Origin: Candidatus Leptofilum proximum
Lineage (GTDB): Bacteria; Chloroflexota; Anaerolineae; Promineifilales; Promineifilaceae
Direction: 5' to 3'
DNA: 64,000 nucleotides
NCBI GenBank assembly: GCA_016710325.1
Contig: JADJXK010000001.1
Location: 2,136,461-2,200,460, forward strand
The translations under genes were made by a program, and so were the position numbers. Positions 1-8,208 of this stretch are shown here, one piece after another (within the stretch, counting starts at the first letter, position 1; every line of letters starts with the position of its first letter). The notes beneath the pieces are model-generated. The model worked only from the letters and a program-made list of their open reading frames with translations, was not told the DNA's origin and ran no database searches.

Positions 1-1
1 G

Positions 2-1165
2 GATGGGAGCAAGCCTCGGCCCCGTGGCCGACCGGCAAAAGGTGTGCTGAGCACCTATCCAGAGATGGTGCGCCAGAAAGCCATCGCCCTGAAACGGGCG
101 TGTCCCCATCGCGGGCCAGCGATGATCCGGCTCGATTTGCAAACAGCCCTGGACCTGGATGAGGCAGAGTTGCCCAGCGTGTCCCGTTTGGCCGCTCTGT
201 TCCAGGAGGCTTGTCCGGAAGCGGTACAAACCTATCGACCACGACAATATCCTGAAACGTCGCCGACAACGGCTACCCAGCCGCATCAGATCTGGCAGAT
301 GGATGGCAAAGAGAAAGTGGCTATCGGGGAGAACGATGTCGCCACCGTCCTAAACATCCGTGACCCATACAGCGCGGTGATGATTGCCAGTCAAGCAACA
401 ATCACCACAACGGCCAAGGGCTGGCGCAAGTTAACCCTGGCAGAGGTGCAGAATGCCCTGCGTGAGGCTTTTCATCGTTGGGGTCGGCCGTTGGCCGTGC
501 AAACGGATCGCGAAGTGGTGTACATCGGTGCCCCAGAACGGTACTTTCCCTCCCATTTCACCCTCTGGCTAATCGGTTTAGGCATTAGCCACAAGGTGAT
601 CCGCTTACGTCGCCCTACGGACCAGGGAGCGGTGGAACGTGAGCACCGCACGTTAGGCAACTGGCTTTGGGCGGACCACGAGTATGCGTCAGTCTCGGCC
701 CTGCAGGCTGGCTTAGTTGAGATGAACGACTTGTACAATCATCGTTATCCCGCCCGGACCAGACAGTGTGACCGACAGCCACCTTTGGTCGCCCATCCAC
801 AAGCGGTTCACTCGGGACGCACTTTCCATCCGGCTGCCGAGTGGGAGTTGTTTGACTTGGCTCGGGTAGACCGTTTCCTGGCAGCGCAAGTTTGGACGCG
901 AAAAGCAAGTGAGACAGGCACCGTCAGCGTGGCTGCTCATCCGTATCATTTGGGCCGCTGTTATGCGGGCCAAACAATATCGGTGACCTTTCTATCGGAC
1001 AGCCGTTCTTTCCGTTTTGCAACGGAAAACGGTGACCTCATCGACGAACGGCCAGCCAAAGGATTAAGTCAAGCGGACATCATTGGCTTGATGCCACTTG
1101 ACCCTGACTGGCCTGTTTATCAAGCAGAATCGTTTCAACTGCCGTTACCTTTGGAAGGGGTATGA
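2..1165 (+). CDS. DDE (rve-type) transposase, 5' end outside window
   Basis: Integrase-core transposase. The reading frame is open from base 2 with no stop, so the GTG at 44 is probably not the real start and the N-terminal helix-turn-helix region lies left of the window. Catalytic acidic residues fit the DDE pattern: Asp in QIWQMDGKEK, Asp in AVQTDREVVY, and Glu in DQGAVEREHRTLGNW. A C-terminal beta-rich segment follows (SVAAHPYHLGRCYAGQTISV), as in IS481/IS21-like families. The frame ends with TGA at 1163-1165 and looks intact to its C-terminus. It carries no copy of the ACGGCCGT palindrome that is frequent elsewhere, which suggests foreign origin. Family assignment beyond DDE/rve is uncertain. 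Confidence 0.85.
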   Translation, partial: DGSKPRPRGRPAKGVLSTYPEMVRQKAIALKRACPHRGPAMIRLDLQTALDLDEAELPSVSRLAALFQEACPEAVQTYRPRQYPETSPTTATQPHQIWQMDGKEKVAIGENDVATVLNIRDPYSAVMIASQATITTTAKGWRKLTLAEVQNALREAFHRWGRPLAVQTDREVVYIGAPERYFPSHFTLWLIGLGISHKVIRLRRPTDQGAVEREHRTLGNWLWADHEYASVSALQAGLVEMNDLYNHRYPARTRQCDRQPPLVAHPQAVHSGRTFHPAAEWELFDLARVDRFLAAQVWTRKASETGTVSVAAHPYHLGRCYAGQTISVTFLSDSRSFRFATENGDLIDERPAKGLSQADIIGLMPLDPDWPVYQAESFQLPLPLEGV

Positions 1166-1256
1166 TTTTATGAGATTGTAAAGGTACGAATTTACAGTAA
1201 CTAACACACGCTTCACGTTTCACGCCAAACCCCACGAAATCCCAAAGAGCCTAAAT

Positions 1257-1294
1257 AGATTACGCAGATTAAATCTTCTTAATCTGCGTAATCT
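1257..1294. repeat. Intergenic palindrome (ATTACGCAGATTAA family)
   Basis: Perfect 16-bp inverted repeat: AGATTACGCAGATTAA at 1257-1272 and its complement at 1279-1294, with a 6-base loop. It lies between the transposase and the 3' end of argG. It is one of several palindrome families in this window that sit only between genes. It could fold as a transcript end or be a REP-like dispersed element. Confidence 0.8.
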
Positions 1295-1336
1295 GTTGAT
1301 AAAATCTTGTTTGCTTCTCCTGGTCCAGGTCGCGGA

Positions 1337-1384
1337 GTGGTAAAAAACGAAATGCCGTCTCAAAATGGTTCCGTTTTTTACCAC
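1337..1384. repeat. 13-bp inverted repeat in the IS/argG gap
   Basis: GTGGTAAAAAACG at 1337-1349 is repeated as its exact complement at 1372-1384, separated by 22 bases. A 12-bp palindrome GTGTTGCAACAC follows at about 1387-1398. These lie 170-230 bases downstream of the transposase stop. They may belong to an insertion-sequence end or to a transcription terminator. The left IS end is outside the window, so this cannot be decided here. Nothing else is visible in 1166-1452 apart from a partial GTGAAACGTGA-family copy near 1210. Confidence 0.5.
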
Positions 1385-1452
1385 CTGTGTTGCAACACTC
1401 AAACGGATCGTGGTTTTGTCCACGGTTTACCCCCAAGGGTGAGGATTGATCC

Positions 1453-3249
<1,797 letters not shown>

Positions 3250-3257
3250 AATTTTGA

Positions 3258-3316
3258 GCCACAGAGGAGACAGAGAGTATAGAGATTTTCTCTTTTTTCT
3301 CTGTGCCCTCTGTGGC
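3258..3316. repeat. CACAGAGG-family intergenic palindrome, copy 1
   Basis: GCCACAGAGG at 3258-3267 pairs with CCTCTGTGGC at 3307-3316. The interior is also related to copy 2 at 6971-7031 (CAGAGA and TTTTCTCT tracts). It occupies the gap between the YpeA-like GNAT gene and argA. Confidence 0.8.
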
Positions 3317-3323
3317 AATCCCT

Positions 3324-3752
3324 TTATTCGTCGGAAATGAGGCGTTTGCCCAGGCTGATCACGTCGTCGATGTGGTAGCCGAGGTGGCCGTAAAATTGGA
3401 TGACTGCCCGGTTGCTGCTGCGGACTTGCAGGTTGATTTTGGCACAGCCCAGGGCGGCCAGTCTGGCTTCTACCGCGGCCATCAAGGCACGGCCGATGCC
3501 CTGGTGCTGGCAGTTGGGTAACACGGCCAGGTAGTTGATCCAGCCGCGATGCCCCTCATAGCCGCCCATGACGGTGCCAGCGAGACGGCCGTTTACCTCC
3601 GCCACCAAAAACAGCTCAGGATTCACCTGCATTTTGCGGGCAATATCCTTGTGCGGATCGTTCCAGGGCACGGTCAGCCCACACGCTTCCCAAATGGCGA
3701 CGACGGCGTCGCTGTCTGGCAAAATAAAGGGACGAATGGTTGGTTGCATCAT
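3324..3752 (-). CDS. GNAT acetyltransferase, YpeA-like
   Basis: 142-aa single-domain Gcn5-related N-acetyltransferase. Close resemblance to the YpeA group: it shares the signatures PWNDPHKDIARKM, FLVAEVNGRLAGTVMGGYEG and the C-terminal SLGKRLI. The acetyl-CoA binding loop is NCQHQGIGRALM. Substrate unknown. It sits in the arginine operon between argD and the argA/argG frame, separated from each by a palindromic repeat, and is read in the same direction. An arginine-related acyl transfer is possible but there is no direct sequence evidence for it. Confidence 0.88.
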   Translation of the reverse strand: MMQPTIRPFILPDSDAVVAIWEACGLTVPWNDPHKDIARKMQVNPELFLVAEVNGRLAGTVMGGYEGHRGWINYLAVLPNCQHQGIGRALMAAVEARLAALGCAKINLQVRSSNRAVIQFYGHLGYHIDDVISLGKRLISDE

Positions 3753-3774
3753 CTCTACTCCTGAAAAAAATAGA

Positions 3775-3824
3775 ACGCAGATTTACCTGATAAACATGAT
3801 CAGGGAAATCAGGTAAATCTGCGT
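3775..3824. repeat. Intergenic palindrome, 17-bp arms
   Basis: ACGCAGATTTACCTGAT (3775-3791) and its perfect complement (3808-3824). It lies between argD and the GNAT gene. The family is related to the 1257-1294 element through the ACGCAGATT core. Confidence 0.85.
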
Positions 3825-3841
3825 CCCATTTCTTTGCTTCC

Positions 3842-5044
3842 TCACGAAACTTCTTCCAGGCAGGCGGCGATGGTGGTTACGGCCGTATCAATTTCCGCCA
3901 TGTTCACAATCAGCGGCGGGGCCAGGCGCAGCACGTTGTCCCCGGCGGTGAGGATGAGCACGCCTTTGTTTCGTGCCGCGGCCATGATCGGGGCAGCAGG
4001 CTGGTTAAGCGCCACGCCCAGCAGCAGCCCCTGGCCGCGTACGTCGACAATTTGCTCCAGCTCCAACGTTTGCAGCCGGTGTTTGAGGTACGCGCCGTTT
4101 TCTTGCACTGACTGGAGAAACGGCCGTTGGTTGATCTTGTCAAACACCACGTTGGCCGCGGCACAGACCAATGGTCCGGCGGCAAAGGTGCTGCCGTGAT
4201 CGCCCGGCTTGATGACCTCGGCGACGGCCTGGGTAACCAGTGCCGCGCCAATGGGCAGACCGCCCGCCAGCGGCTTGGCCAGCGTCATGACGTCTGGCGT
4301 CACGCCATACTGCTGGTAGGCCCACAGCGTGCCGGTGCGGCCCAGCCCACACTGCACCTCGTCGAAGATGAGCAGGGCGTGGTGCGCGTCACAGGCGGCG
4401 CGCAGACCTTGCAAAAATTCGGCCGTGGCCGGGTTAACGCCACCTTCGCCCTGGATTGGCTCGACGATGACGGCGCAGGTGTTGTCGTCGATGGCGGCCT
4501 GGGCAGCAGCCAGGTCGTTAAACGGCACAAAGGTGACGCCGGGCACCAGCGGGGCAAACGGTTCGCGGTACTGCGTTTTGTAGGTGGCGGACAGTGAACC
4601 CATGGTACGGCCGTGGAAGCCGCCGGTGAAGGCGACGATATTTGTTTTTGAGATTGGAGAGTGGAGAGTGGAGATTCTGGATCTGGCGTATTTGCGGGCA
4701 AATTTGAGGGCGGCTTCGTTCGCTTCTGCGCCAGAGTTGCAGAAGAAGACCTTGTCGGCGAAGGAGTTCTCCACCAGCTTCTGGGCCAGCTGGGCCTGCG
4801 GCGCGCTGTGGAACAGGTTGCTGACGTGGGTGAGCTGGGCGGCTTGTTGGGATACGGCCGTTACCCACTCCGGATCGCTGTGCCCCAGCGAAGTCACGGC
4901 AATACCCGAGGTAAAATCGAGATACTTGTTGCCGTCACTGTCGTACAAATACATGCCCTCACCGTGGCTAAAAACGATGTCCGGCCGGTTGTACGTGTGC
5001 AAAACATAGTCCGCTTCCGCTTGAATAATTGCTTGTCTGTCCAT
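3842..5044 (-). CDS. argD: Acetylornithine aminotransferase
   Basis: 400-aa class III PLP aminotransferase that converts N-acetylglutamate semialdehyde to N-acetylornithine. Visible signatures: SGIAVTSLGHSDP near the N-terminus, FCNSGAEANEAALKFARKYAR, the cofactor segment IFDEVQCGLGRTG, and the Schiff-base lysine in LAKPLAGGLPIG. A GGAGGAAATTT ribosome site precedes the ATG at 5044. A heptamer tandem repeat inserts about ten residues (ISTLHSPIS) at about residues 123-132, just before the conserved VAFTGGFHGRTMGS. The operon order and the ArgC/ArgB neighbours support ArgD over other class III transaminases. Confidence 0.93.
   Translation of the reverse strand: MDRQAIIQAEADYVLHTYNRPDIVFSHGEGMYLYDSDGNKYLDFTSGIAVTSLGHSDPEWVTAVSQQAAQLTHVSNLFHSAPQAQLAQKLVENSFADKVFFCNSGAEANEAALKFARKYARSRISTLHSPISKTNIVAFTGGFHGRTMGSLSATYKTQYREPFAPLVPGVTFVPFNDLAAAQAAIDDNTCAVIVEPIQGEGGVNPATAEFLQGLRAACDAHHALLIFDEVQCGLGRTGTLWAYQQYGVTPDVMTLAKPLAGGLPIGAALVTQAVAEVIKPGDHGSTFAAGPLVCAAANVVFDKINQRPFLQSVQENGAYLKHRLQTLELEQIVDVRGQGLLLGVALNQPAAPIMAAARNKGVLILTAGDNVLRLAPPLIVNMAEIDTAVTTIAACLEEVS
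4651..4676. repeat. 7-bp tandem repeat (TCTCCAC) inside argD
   Basis: On the minus strand, TCTCCAC, TCTCCAC, TCTCCAA encodes an extra STLHSPI-type stretch in ArgD. The frame is kept. Related TCTCCAA units lie just upstream of argC at 6950-6963. Confidence 0.7.
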
Positions 5045-5064
5045 AAATTTCCTCCTGGAAGATC

Positions 5065-5122
5065 ATCCACAGATGACACAGATTTCCCAGATTAAGAATT
5101 TATATCTGTGTCATCTGTGGAT
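5065..5122. repeat. ATCCACAGATGACACAGAT intergenic palindrome, 19-bp arms
   Basis: ATCCACAGATGACACAGAT (5065-5083) and its perfect complement (5104-5122), loop of 20 bases. It fills the argB-argD gap, and its right arm reaches the argB stop codon. Confidence 0.88.
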
Positions 5123-5874
5123 TAAATCCTTGCCTCGTTGGTAAAAACTGTGCCGCTGCTGTTGACCAGTCCGGCCAGGTTGACAATTTGCGTTTGTGAC
5201 ACGCCCTGGGCGATGGTGGCCAGGGCGGCACGCACTTTGGGCACCATGCCGTCGGTGATGACGCCGTTGGTGATAAGCGTTTCGGTCTGGTCGGGCGTGA
5301 GATGGGGCAGTATCCGGCCGTCACACAACACCCCCGGCACATTGGACACAAACGTCAGCCGTTCGGCTTGCAGCGCCAGGGCCACGGCGCTGGCGGCATC
5401 GTCGGCATTGACGTTGTAGGTGCAGCCGTCATCGCCCAGCGAAAGGGGTGAGAGCACCACCGTCAGCCCCAGGCTGGTGAACTGGCGCAGCAGGTCGGTG
5501 CGCACCTGGCTGATCTCGCCCACGTAGCCGAGATCGGCCGTGGGATGCTGCTTCTTCAGGCAGCGTAAAATACCGCCGTCCACGCCGCTAAGACCAATGG
5601 CGTCTACCCCCGCCGCCAGCAGGGCGGTGACGATTTGTTTGTTGGTCTGGCCGCTCAGCGCCATCTGCACCACGCTGATCATCTCGCGGTCGGTGACGCG
5701 ATGGCCGTCTACCTTGGTTGATTGCAGCCCCACTTTTTGCTCCAGGGCCACAATCGCTCGCCCGCCGCCATGCACGATGATGTGCGGGACGGCCGTTCGC
5801 GCCACATAATTCGCCAACCCGGCCAAAAATCCGGGATCATCCAATTCATTGCCACCGATTTTTAATACTTGCAT
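5122..5874 (-). CDS. argB: Acetylglutamate kinase
   Basis: 250-aa amino-acid kinase that phosphorylates N-acetylglutamate. Motifs: N-terminal VLKIGGNEL, HGGGRAI for the phosphate loop, SGVDGG, NVNADDAAS, and ITDGMVPKVRAAL near the C-terminus, as in ArgB. The start was set at ATG 5874, which has GAGG six bases upstream, rather than the TTG at 5886. It is the second gene of the arg operon. The short size also fits LysZ-type kinases, but ArgC, ArgD and ArgG next door favour arginine synthesis. Confidence 0.92.
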   Translation of the reverse strand: MQVLKIGGNELDDPGFLAGLANYVARTAVPHIIVHGGGRAIVALEQKVGLQSTKVDGHRVTDREMISVVQMALSGQTNKQIVTALLAAGVDAIGLSGVDGGILRCLKKQHPTADLGYVGEISQVRTDLLRQFTSLGLTVVLSPLSLGDDGCTYNVNADDAASAVALALQAERLTFVSNVPGVLCDGRILPHLTPDQTETLITNGVITDGMVPKVRAALATIAQGVSQTQIVNLAGLVNSSGTVFTNEARI

Positions 5875-5905
5875 GTCACACCTCAAAAATGGGTTGGCGT
5901 GAAGA

Positions 5906-5936
5906 GTGAAACGTGATGATTTCCTTCACGTTTCAC
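5906..5936. repeat. GTGAAACGTGA intergenic palindrome, copy 1
   Basis: GTGAAACGTGA (5906-5916) and its complement TCACGTTTCAC (5926-5936), with TTTCAC continuing. It lies between argC and argB. The same family recurs with 20-bp arms at 63116-63170 and partly near 1210. Confidence 0.85.
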
Positions 5937-5939
5937 GTT

Positions 5940-6950
5940 TCACACTGTCAGGCCCGTCGTTTCCTCAATGCCAAACACCACATTCATGTTCTGCACCGCC
6001 TGTCCGGCCGCGCCTTTAACCAGGTTGTCGATGGCCGAAGTGATGACCAGGGTATTCCCGGCCAGCGTCAGGCCAATGGCGCAGCGGTTGGTGCGGGTGA
6101 CGTGGGCCAGGGTGGCCAGTTCGCCGTCGGGCAGCAGGCAGATGAACGGCTCGTTGGCGTACATGGCGGTGAAATACGGGCGTATCTCTTCAAGCGTCAC
6201 TCGCTCGACGAAGTTGACATAAATTGTTGATAAAATGCCCCGTTCTACCGGCAGCAGGTGCGGCGAAAAGATCAGCGGCGGTGTGTCTTGCCGGAACCAG
6301 CCCATCACCTGCTCAATTTCTGGCAGGTGGCGGTGGCTGCGGCCGATTTTGTAGGGGGAGAAGTTGTTGTGCGCCTCCACAAAGTGGGTGTTTTGTTTGG
6401 GTGTGCGGCCCGCGCCGGAAATGCCAGACTTGGCATCGGCGATGATCGGGCCGGTGATGGGCAGGTTTGAGGTGAGCAACGGCCGTAACGGCAGCAAAAT
6501 GCTGGTGGGGTAGCAGCCGGGGGTGGCCACCAGCCTGGCGCCCGTCAGCTGGGCGCGGGTAAACTCGGTGAGCCCGTAGACCGCCTCGGCCAGCAAGTGC
6601 GGCGCGGGATGGGTTTTGTCGTACCAGCTGGCGTAGGTGTTGGCGTCTTTCAGGCGGAAGTCGGCGCTGAGATCAATCACGGTGACTCCGGCGGTGAGGG
6701 CGGTGACGGCCGTTTCTGCCGCCGCCGCGTGCGGCAGGCACAAAAAAACCACATCTACCGCGTCCAGGGGCGCGTCTTCCCCTAAAATCAGCGGCAGATG
6801 TGGCGCCTGTGGGTACACATCGGACAGCTTCTGGCCCGCAAATGACTGCGACGTGGCAAAAACCACATCCACTTGCGGATGCCGCTGTAATAGTTTCACC
6901 AATTCATAGCCCGTATACCCCGTAGCCCCAAAAATGCCTGCTCTAATCAT
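5940..6950 (-). CDS. argC: N-acetyl-gamma-glutamyl-phosphate reductase
   Basis: 336-aa NADPH-dependent reductase. The dinucleotide-binding motif GIFGATGYTGYEL is at the N-terminus. The catalytic cysteine is in VATPGCYPTSILLPL. Conserved IIADAKSGISGAGR and the His-containing SPYKIGRSHRHLPEIEQ follow. ATG at 6950 was chosen over the TTG two codons upstream. It is the first structural gene of the arg operon, directly downstream of the attenuator-like leader. Confidence 0.94.
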   Translation of the reverse strand: MIRAGIFGATGYTGYELVKLLQRHPQVDVVFATSQSFAGQKLSDVYPQAPHLPLILGEDAPLDAVDVVFLCLPHAAAAETAVTALTAGVTVIDLSADFRLKDANTYASWYDKTHPAPHLLAEAVYGLTEFTRAQLTGARLVATPGCYPTSILLPLRPLLTSNLPITGPIIADAKSGISGAGRTPKQNTHFVEAHNNFSPYKIGRSHRHLPEIEQVMGWFRQDTPPLIFSPHLLPVERGILSTIYVNFVERVTLEEIRPYFTAMYANEPFICLLPDGELATLAHVTRTNRCAIGLTLAGNTLVITSAIDNLVKGAAGQAVQNMNVVFGIEETTGLTV

Positions 6951-6970
6951 CTCCAATCTCCAATTTTTTG

Positions 6971-7031
6971 GCCACAGAGGAAACAGAGAAATAAGAGGTT
7001 TTTTCTCTGAGACCTCTGTGCCCTCTGTGGC
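6971..7031. repeat. CACAGAGG-family palindrome, copy 2
   Basis: GCCACAGAGG (6971-6980) pairs with CCTCTGTGGC (7022-7031). The interior carries CAGAGAA and TTTTTTCTCTG tracts, like copy 1 at 3258-3316. It lies between the attenuator terminator and argC. Confidence 0.82.
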
Positions 7032-7039
7032 AAAACCGC

Positions 7040-7077
7040 AAAAAAAAACCGCCAGACTCTCATGAAGTCTGGCGGTT
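7040..7077 (-). terminator. Intrinsic terminator (attenuator) upstream of argC
   Basis: On the minus strand AACCGCCAGACT (7066-7077) and AGTCTGGCGGTT (7047-7058) form a perfect 12-bp stem with a 7-base loop, followed at once by a run of eight or nine T. It lies between the leader peptide and argC, so transcription of argC must read through it. The 7-mer CCAGACT/AGTCTGG is repeated inside the leader coding sequence, allowing an alternative pairing. Confidence 0.88.
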
Positions 7078-7103
7078 CGGGTTGCGCGTGTCTTTCAGTT
7101 GAC

Positions 7104-7187
7104 TCAGGCAAGCTCAAATACCAGACTAGGTATCTGGCGACGGCGGCGGATAACGCGAAGAGCTTGTGTGTCAAAAAATGTGTTCAT
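7104..7187 (-). CDS. Arginine-rich leader peptide of the arg operon
   Basis: 27-codon frame starting ATG at 7187 and ending TGA at 7104-7106. The peptide begins MNTFFDTQALR and contains Arg at 11 and four consecutive Arg codons (CGC CGC CGT CGC, 7137-7148), residues 14-17, then ends PSLVFELA. Right after the Arg codons CAGATACC can pair with GGTATTTG (7129-7136 with 7115-7122). The segment AGTCTGG (7121-7127) can instead pair with CCAGACT in the downstream terminator arm. This is the classic layout of ribosome-mediated attenuation. No good ribosome site is seen before the ATG; a start very near the 5' end of the RNA is possible. Confidence 0.72.
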   Translation of the reverse strand: MNTFFDTQALRVIRRRRQIPSLVFELA

Positions 7188-7196
7188 CGTGGCAGA

Positions 7197-7224
7197 AATT
7201 TAGCAGATAAATTTTGACTGTCAA
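7197..7224 (-). promoter_or_regulatory. Candidate sigma-70 promoter of the arg leader
   Basis: On the minus strand TTGACA (7219-7224), 16 bases, then TAAATT (7197-7202). The -35 matches consensus fully and the -10 matches four of six positions. The start point would fall about 0-5 bases before the leader ATG, giving a leaderless or nearly leaderless message. Confidence 0.5.
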
Positions 7225-7366
7225 CGGCAAAATAAAAATTAGGAGATTTTGCCTAGAAATGGGGGAGGACTTTGGTTAATCTTGTCCAATTATTTAGCAA
7301 ATGGAACGAATTGGTGGTGGGCGGGGTATTGGTGATAAAGTCTTTATGGCGCCAAAGGAGATGAAG

Positions 7367-7954
7367 ATGAAGCAACTAAGCGTGTTATTTTTCTCTATGA
7401 TCCTCCTGGTGGGGTTGGCCACGGCGGGCTGCACCAGCGGAGGGGAGACGGAGACGGCCGTTGCCCAAACAGATACAACAGTCATAATGCCAACTCCCAC
7501 GGCATTTCCTTCGCCAAATCCCGAAATGCCCAGGCCGGACAGTTGTCCCATCACGCGACCGCCAGAGACACGCTTTATACCGCCCGCGCCATATCCCGAG
7601 TGGCCACCAGGAGCTGATTTTTGGTATGGTACCAATGCCCTGTGGACCGACTTACGATCCGACGGCATCTGGTATGGCTTGCCTAAATCTGATGACGGGT
7701 ATGGCAATAAAATCGCCCTATGGCATGAGGGGTACAGCCAGGCAGAAGAGCCGCGGCCAGCCATCACCCTCTCAGCCCGGCAGCTGGATGGCGACGCCGT
7801 AGTGGAACCCTCTGTTTATGGCACCAACGCCTATCATCCAGATTATGGGCAGTTTATGATGACCGGAATCGAGCTACCCACATTGGGCTGCTGGGAAATT
7901 ACGGCCGAATACCAGGAGGCTGCGCTTAGTTTTGTGGTTTGGGTTACACCGTAG
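7367..7954 (+). CDS. Small secreted lipoprotein, unknown function
   Basis: 195 aa. The start was set at ATG 7367, which has AAGGAG six bases upstream, instead of upstream in-frame codons. The N-terminus is a lipoprotein signal: MKQLSVLFFSMILLVGLATAGC with the lipobox ATAGC. A Thr/Pro-rich linker follows (residues about 30-60), then an extracytoplasmic domain with WYGTNALWTDLRSDGIWYGLP and a final strand GCWEITAEYQEAALSFVVWV. This resembles small surface lipoproteins with an Ig-like fold, but I do not recognise a named family. It is divergent from the arg operon and is followed by a strong terminator. Confidence 0.75.
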   Translation: MKQLSVLFFSMILLVGLATAGCTSGGETETAVAQTDTTVIMPTPTAFPSPNPEMPRPDSCPITRPPETRFIPPAPYPEWPPGADFWYGTNALWTDLRSDGIWYGLPKSDDGYGNKIALWHEGYSQAEEPRPAITLSARQLDGDAVVEPSVYGTNAYHPDYGQFMMTGIELPTLGCWEITAEYQEAALSFVVWVTP

Positions 7955-7980
7955 CGTGGAAGTTCGCTAAATAAATCTAC

Positions 7981-8020
7981 AAAGCCGTCGAAGGTCATTG
8001 GACCTTTGACGGCTTTTTTA
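7981..8020 (+). terminator. Intrinsic terminator after the lipoprotein gene
   Basis: AAAGCCGTCGAAGGTC (7981-7996) pairs with GACCTTTGACGGCTTT (8001-8016) around a 4-base loop, followed by a T-run. Located 27 bases after the stop codon. Confidence 0.9.
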
Positions 8021-8208
8021 TTACTTCGCCCGCGGGAAATTGGGATGGGATACGGCCGTCCTGATAGGCGCATTTCACTAACTCCCTCCCTCCAAGTCAG
8101 ACAGCTGCCCGTGTTATAATGTGCTTGATAGCCTATCACCAAGAGGAGGCACAGACTGCGAGATAGGATTTCACAGCCAACCCAATGCTTTCTCTCAGGA
8201 TCGTTTTT

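Noticed and set aside
1220..1423. Minus-strand 67-codon frame near the transposase
   Set aside because: It is made of the palindromic repeat and the 13-bp inverted repeat; no family resemblance and no ribosome site.
3250..3318. 23-codon N-terminal extension of the ArgA-like GNAT
   Set aside because: Encoded by the CACAGAGG palindrome; the GNAT fold begins at the ATG at 3249.
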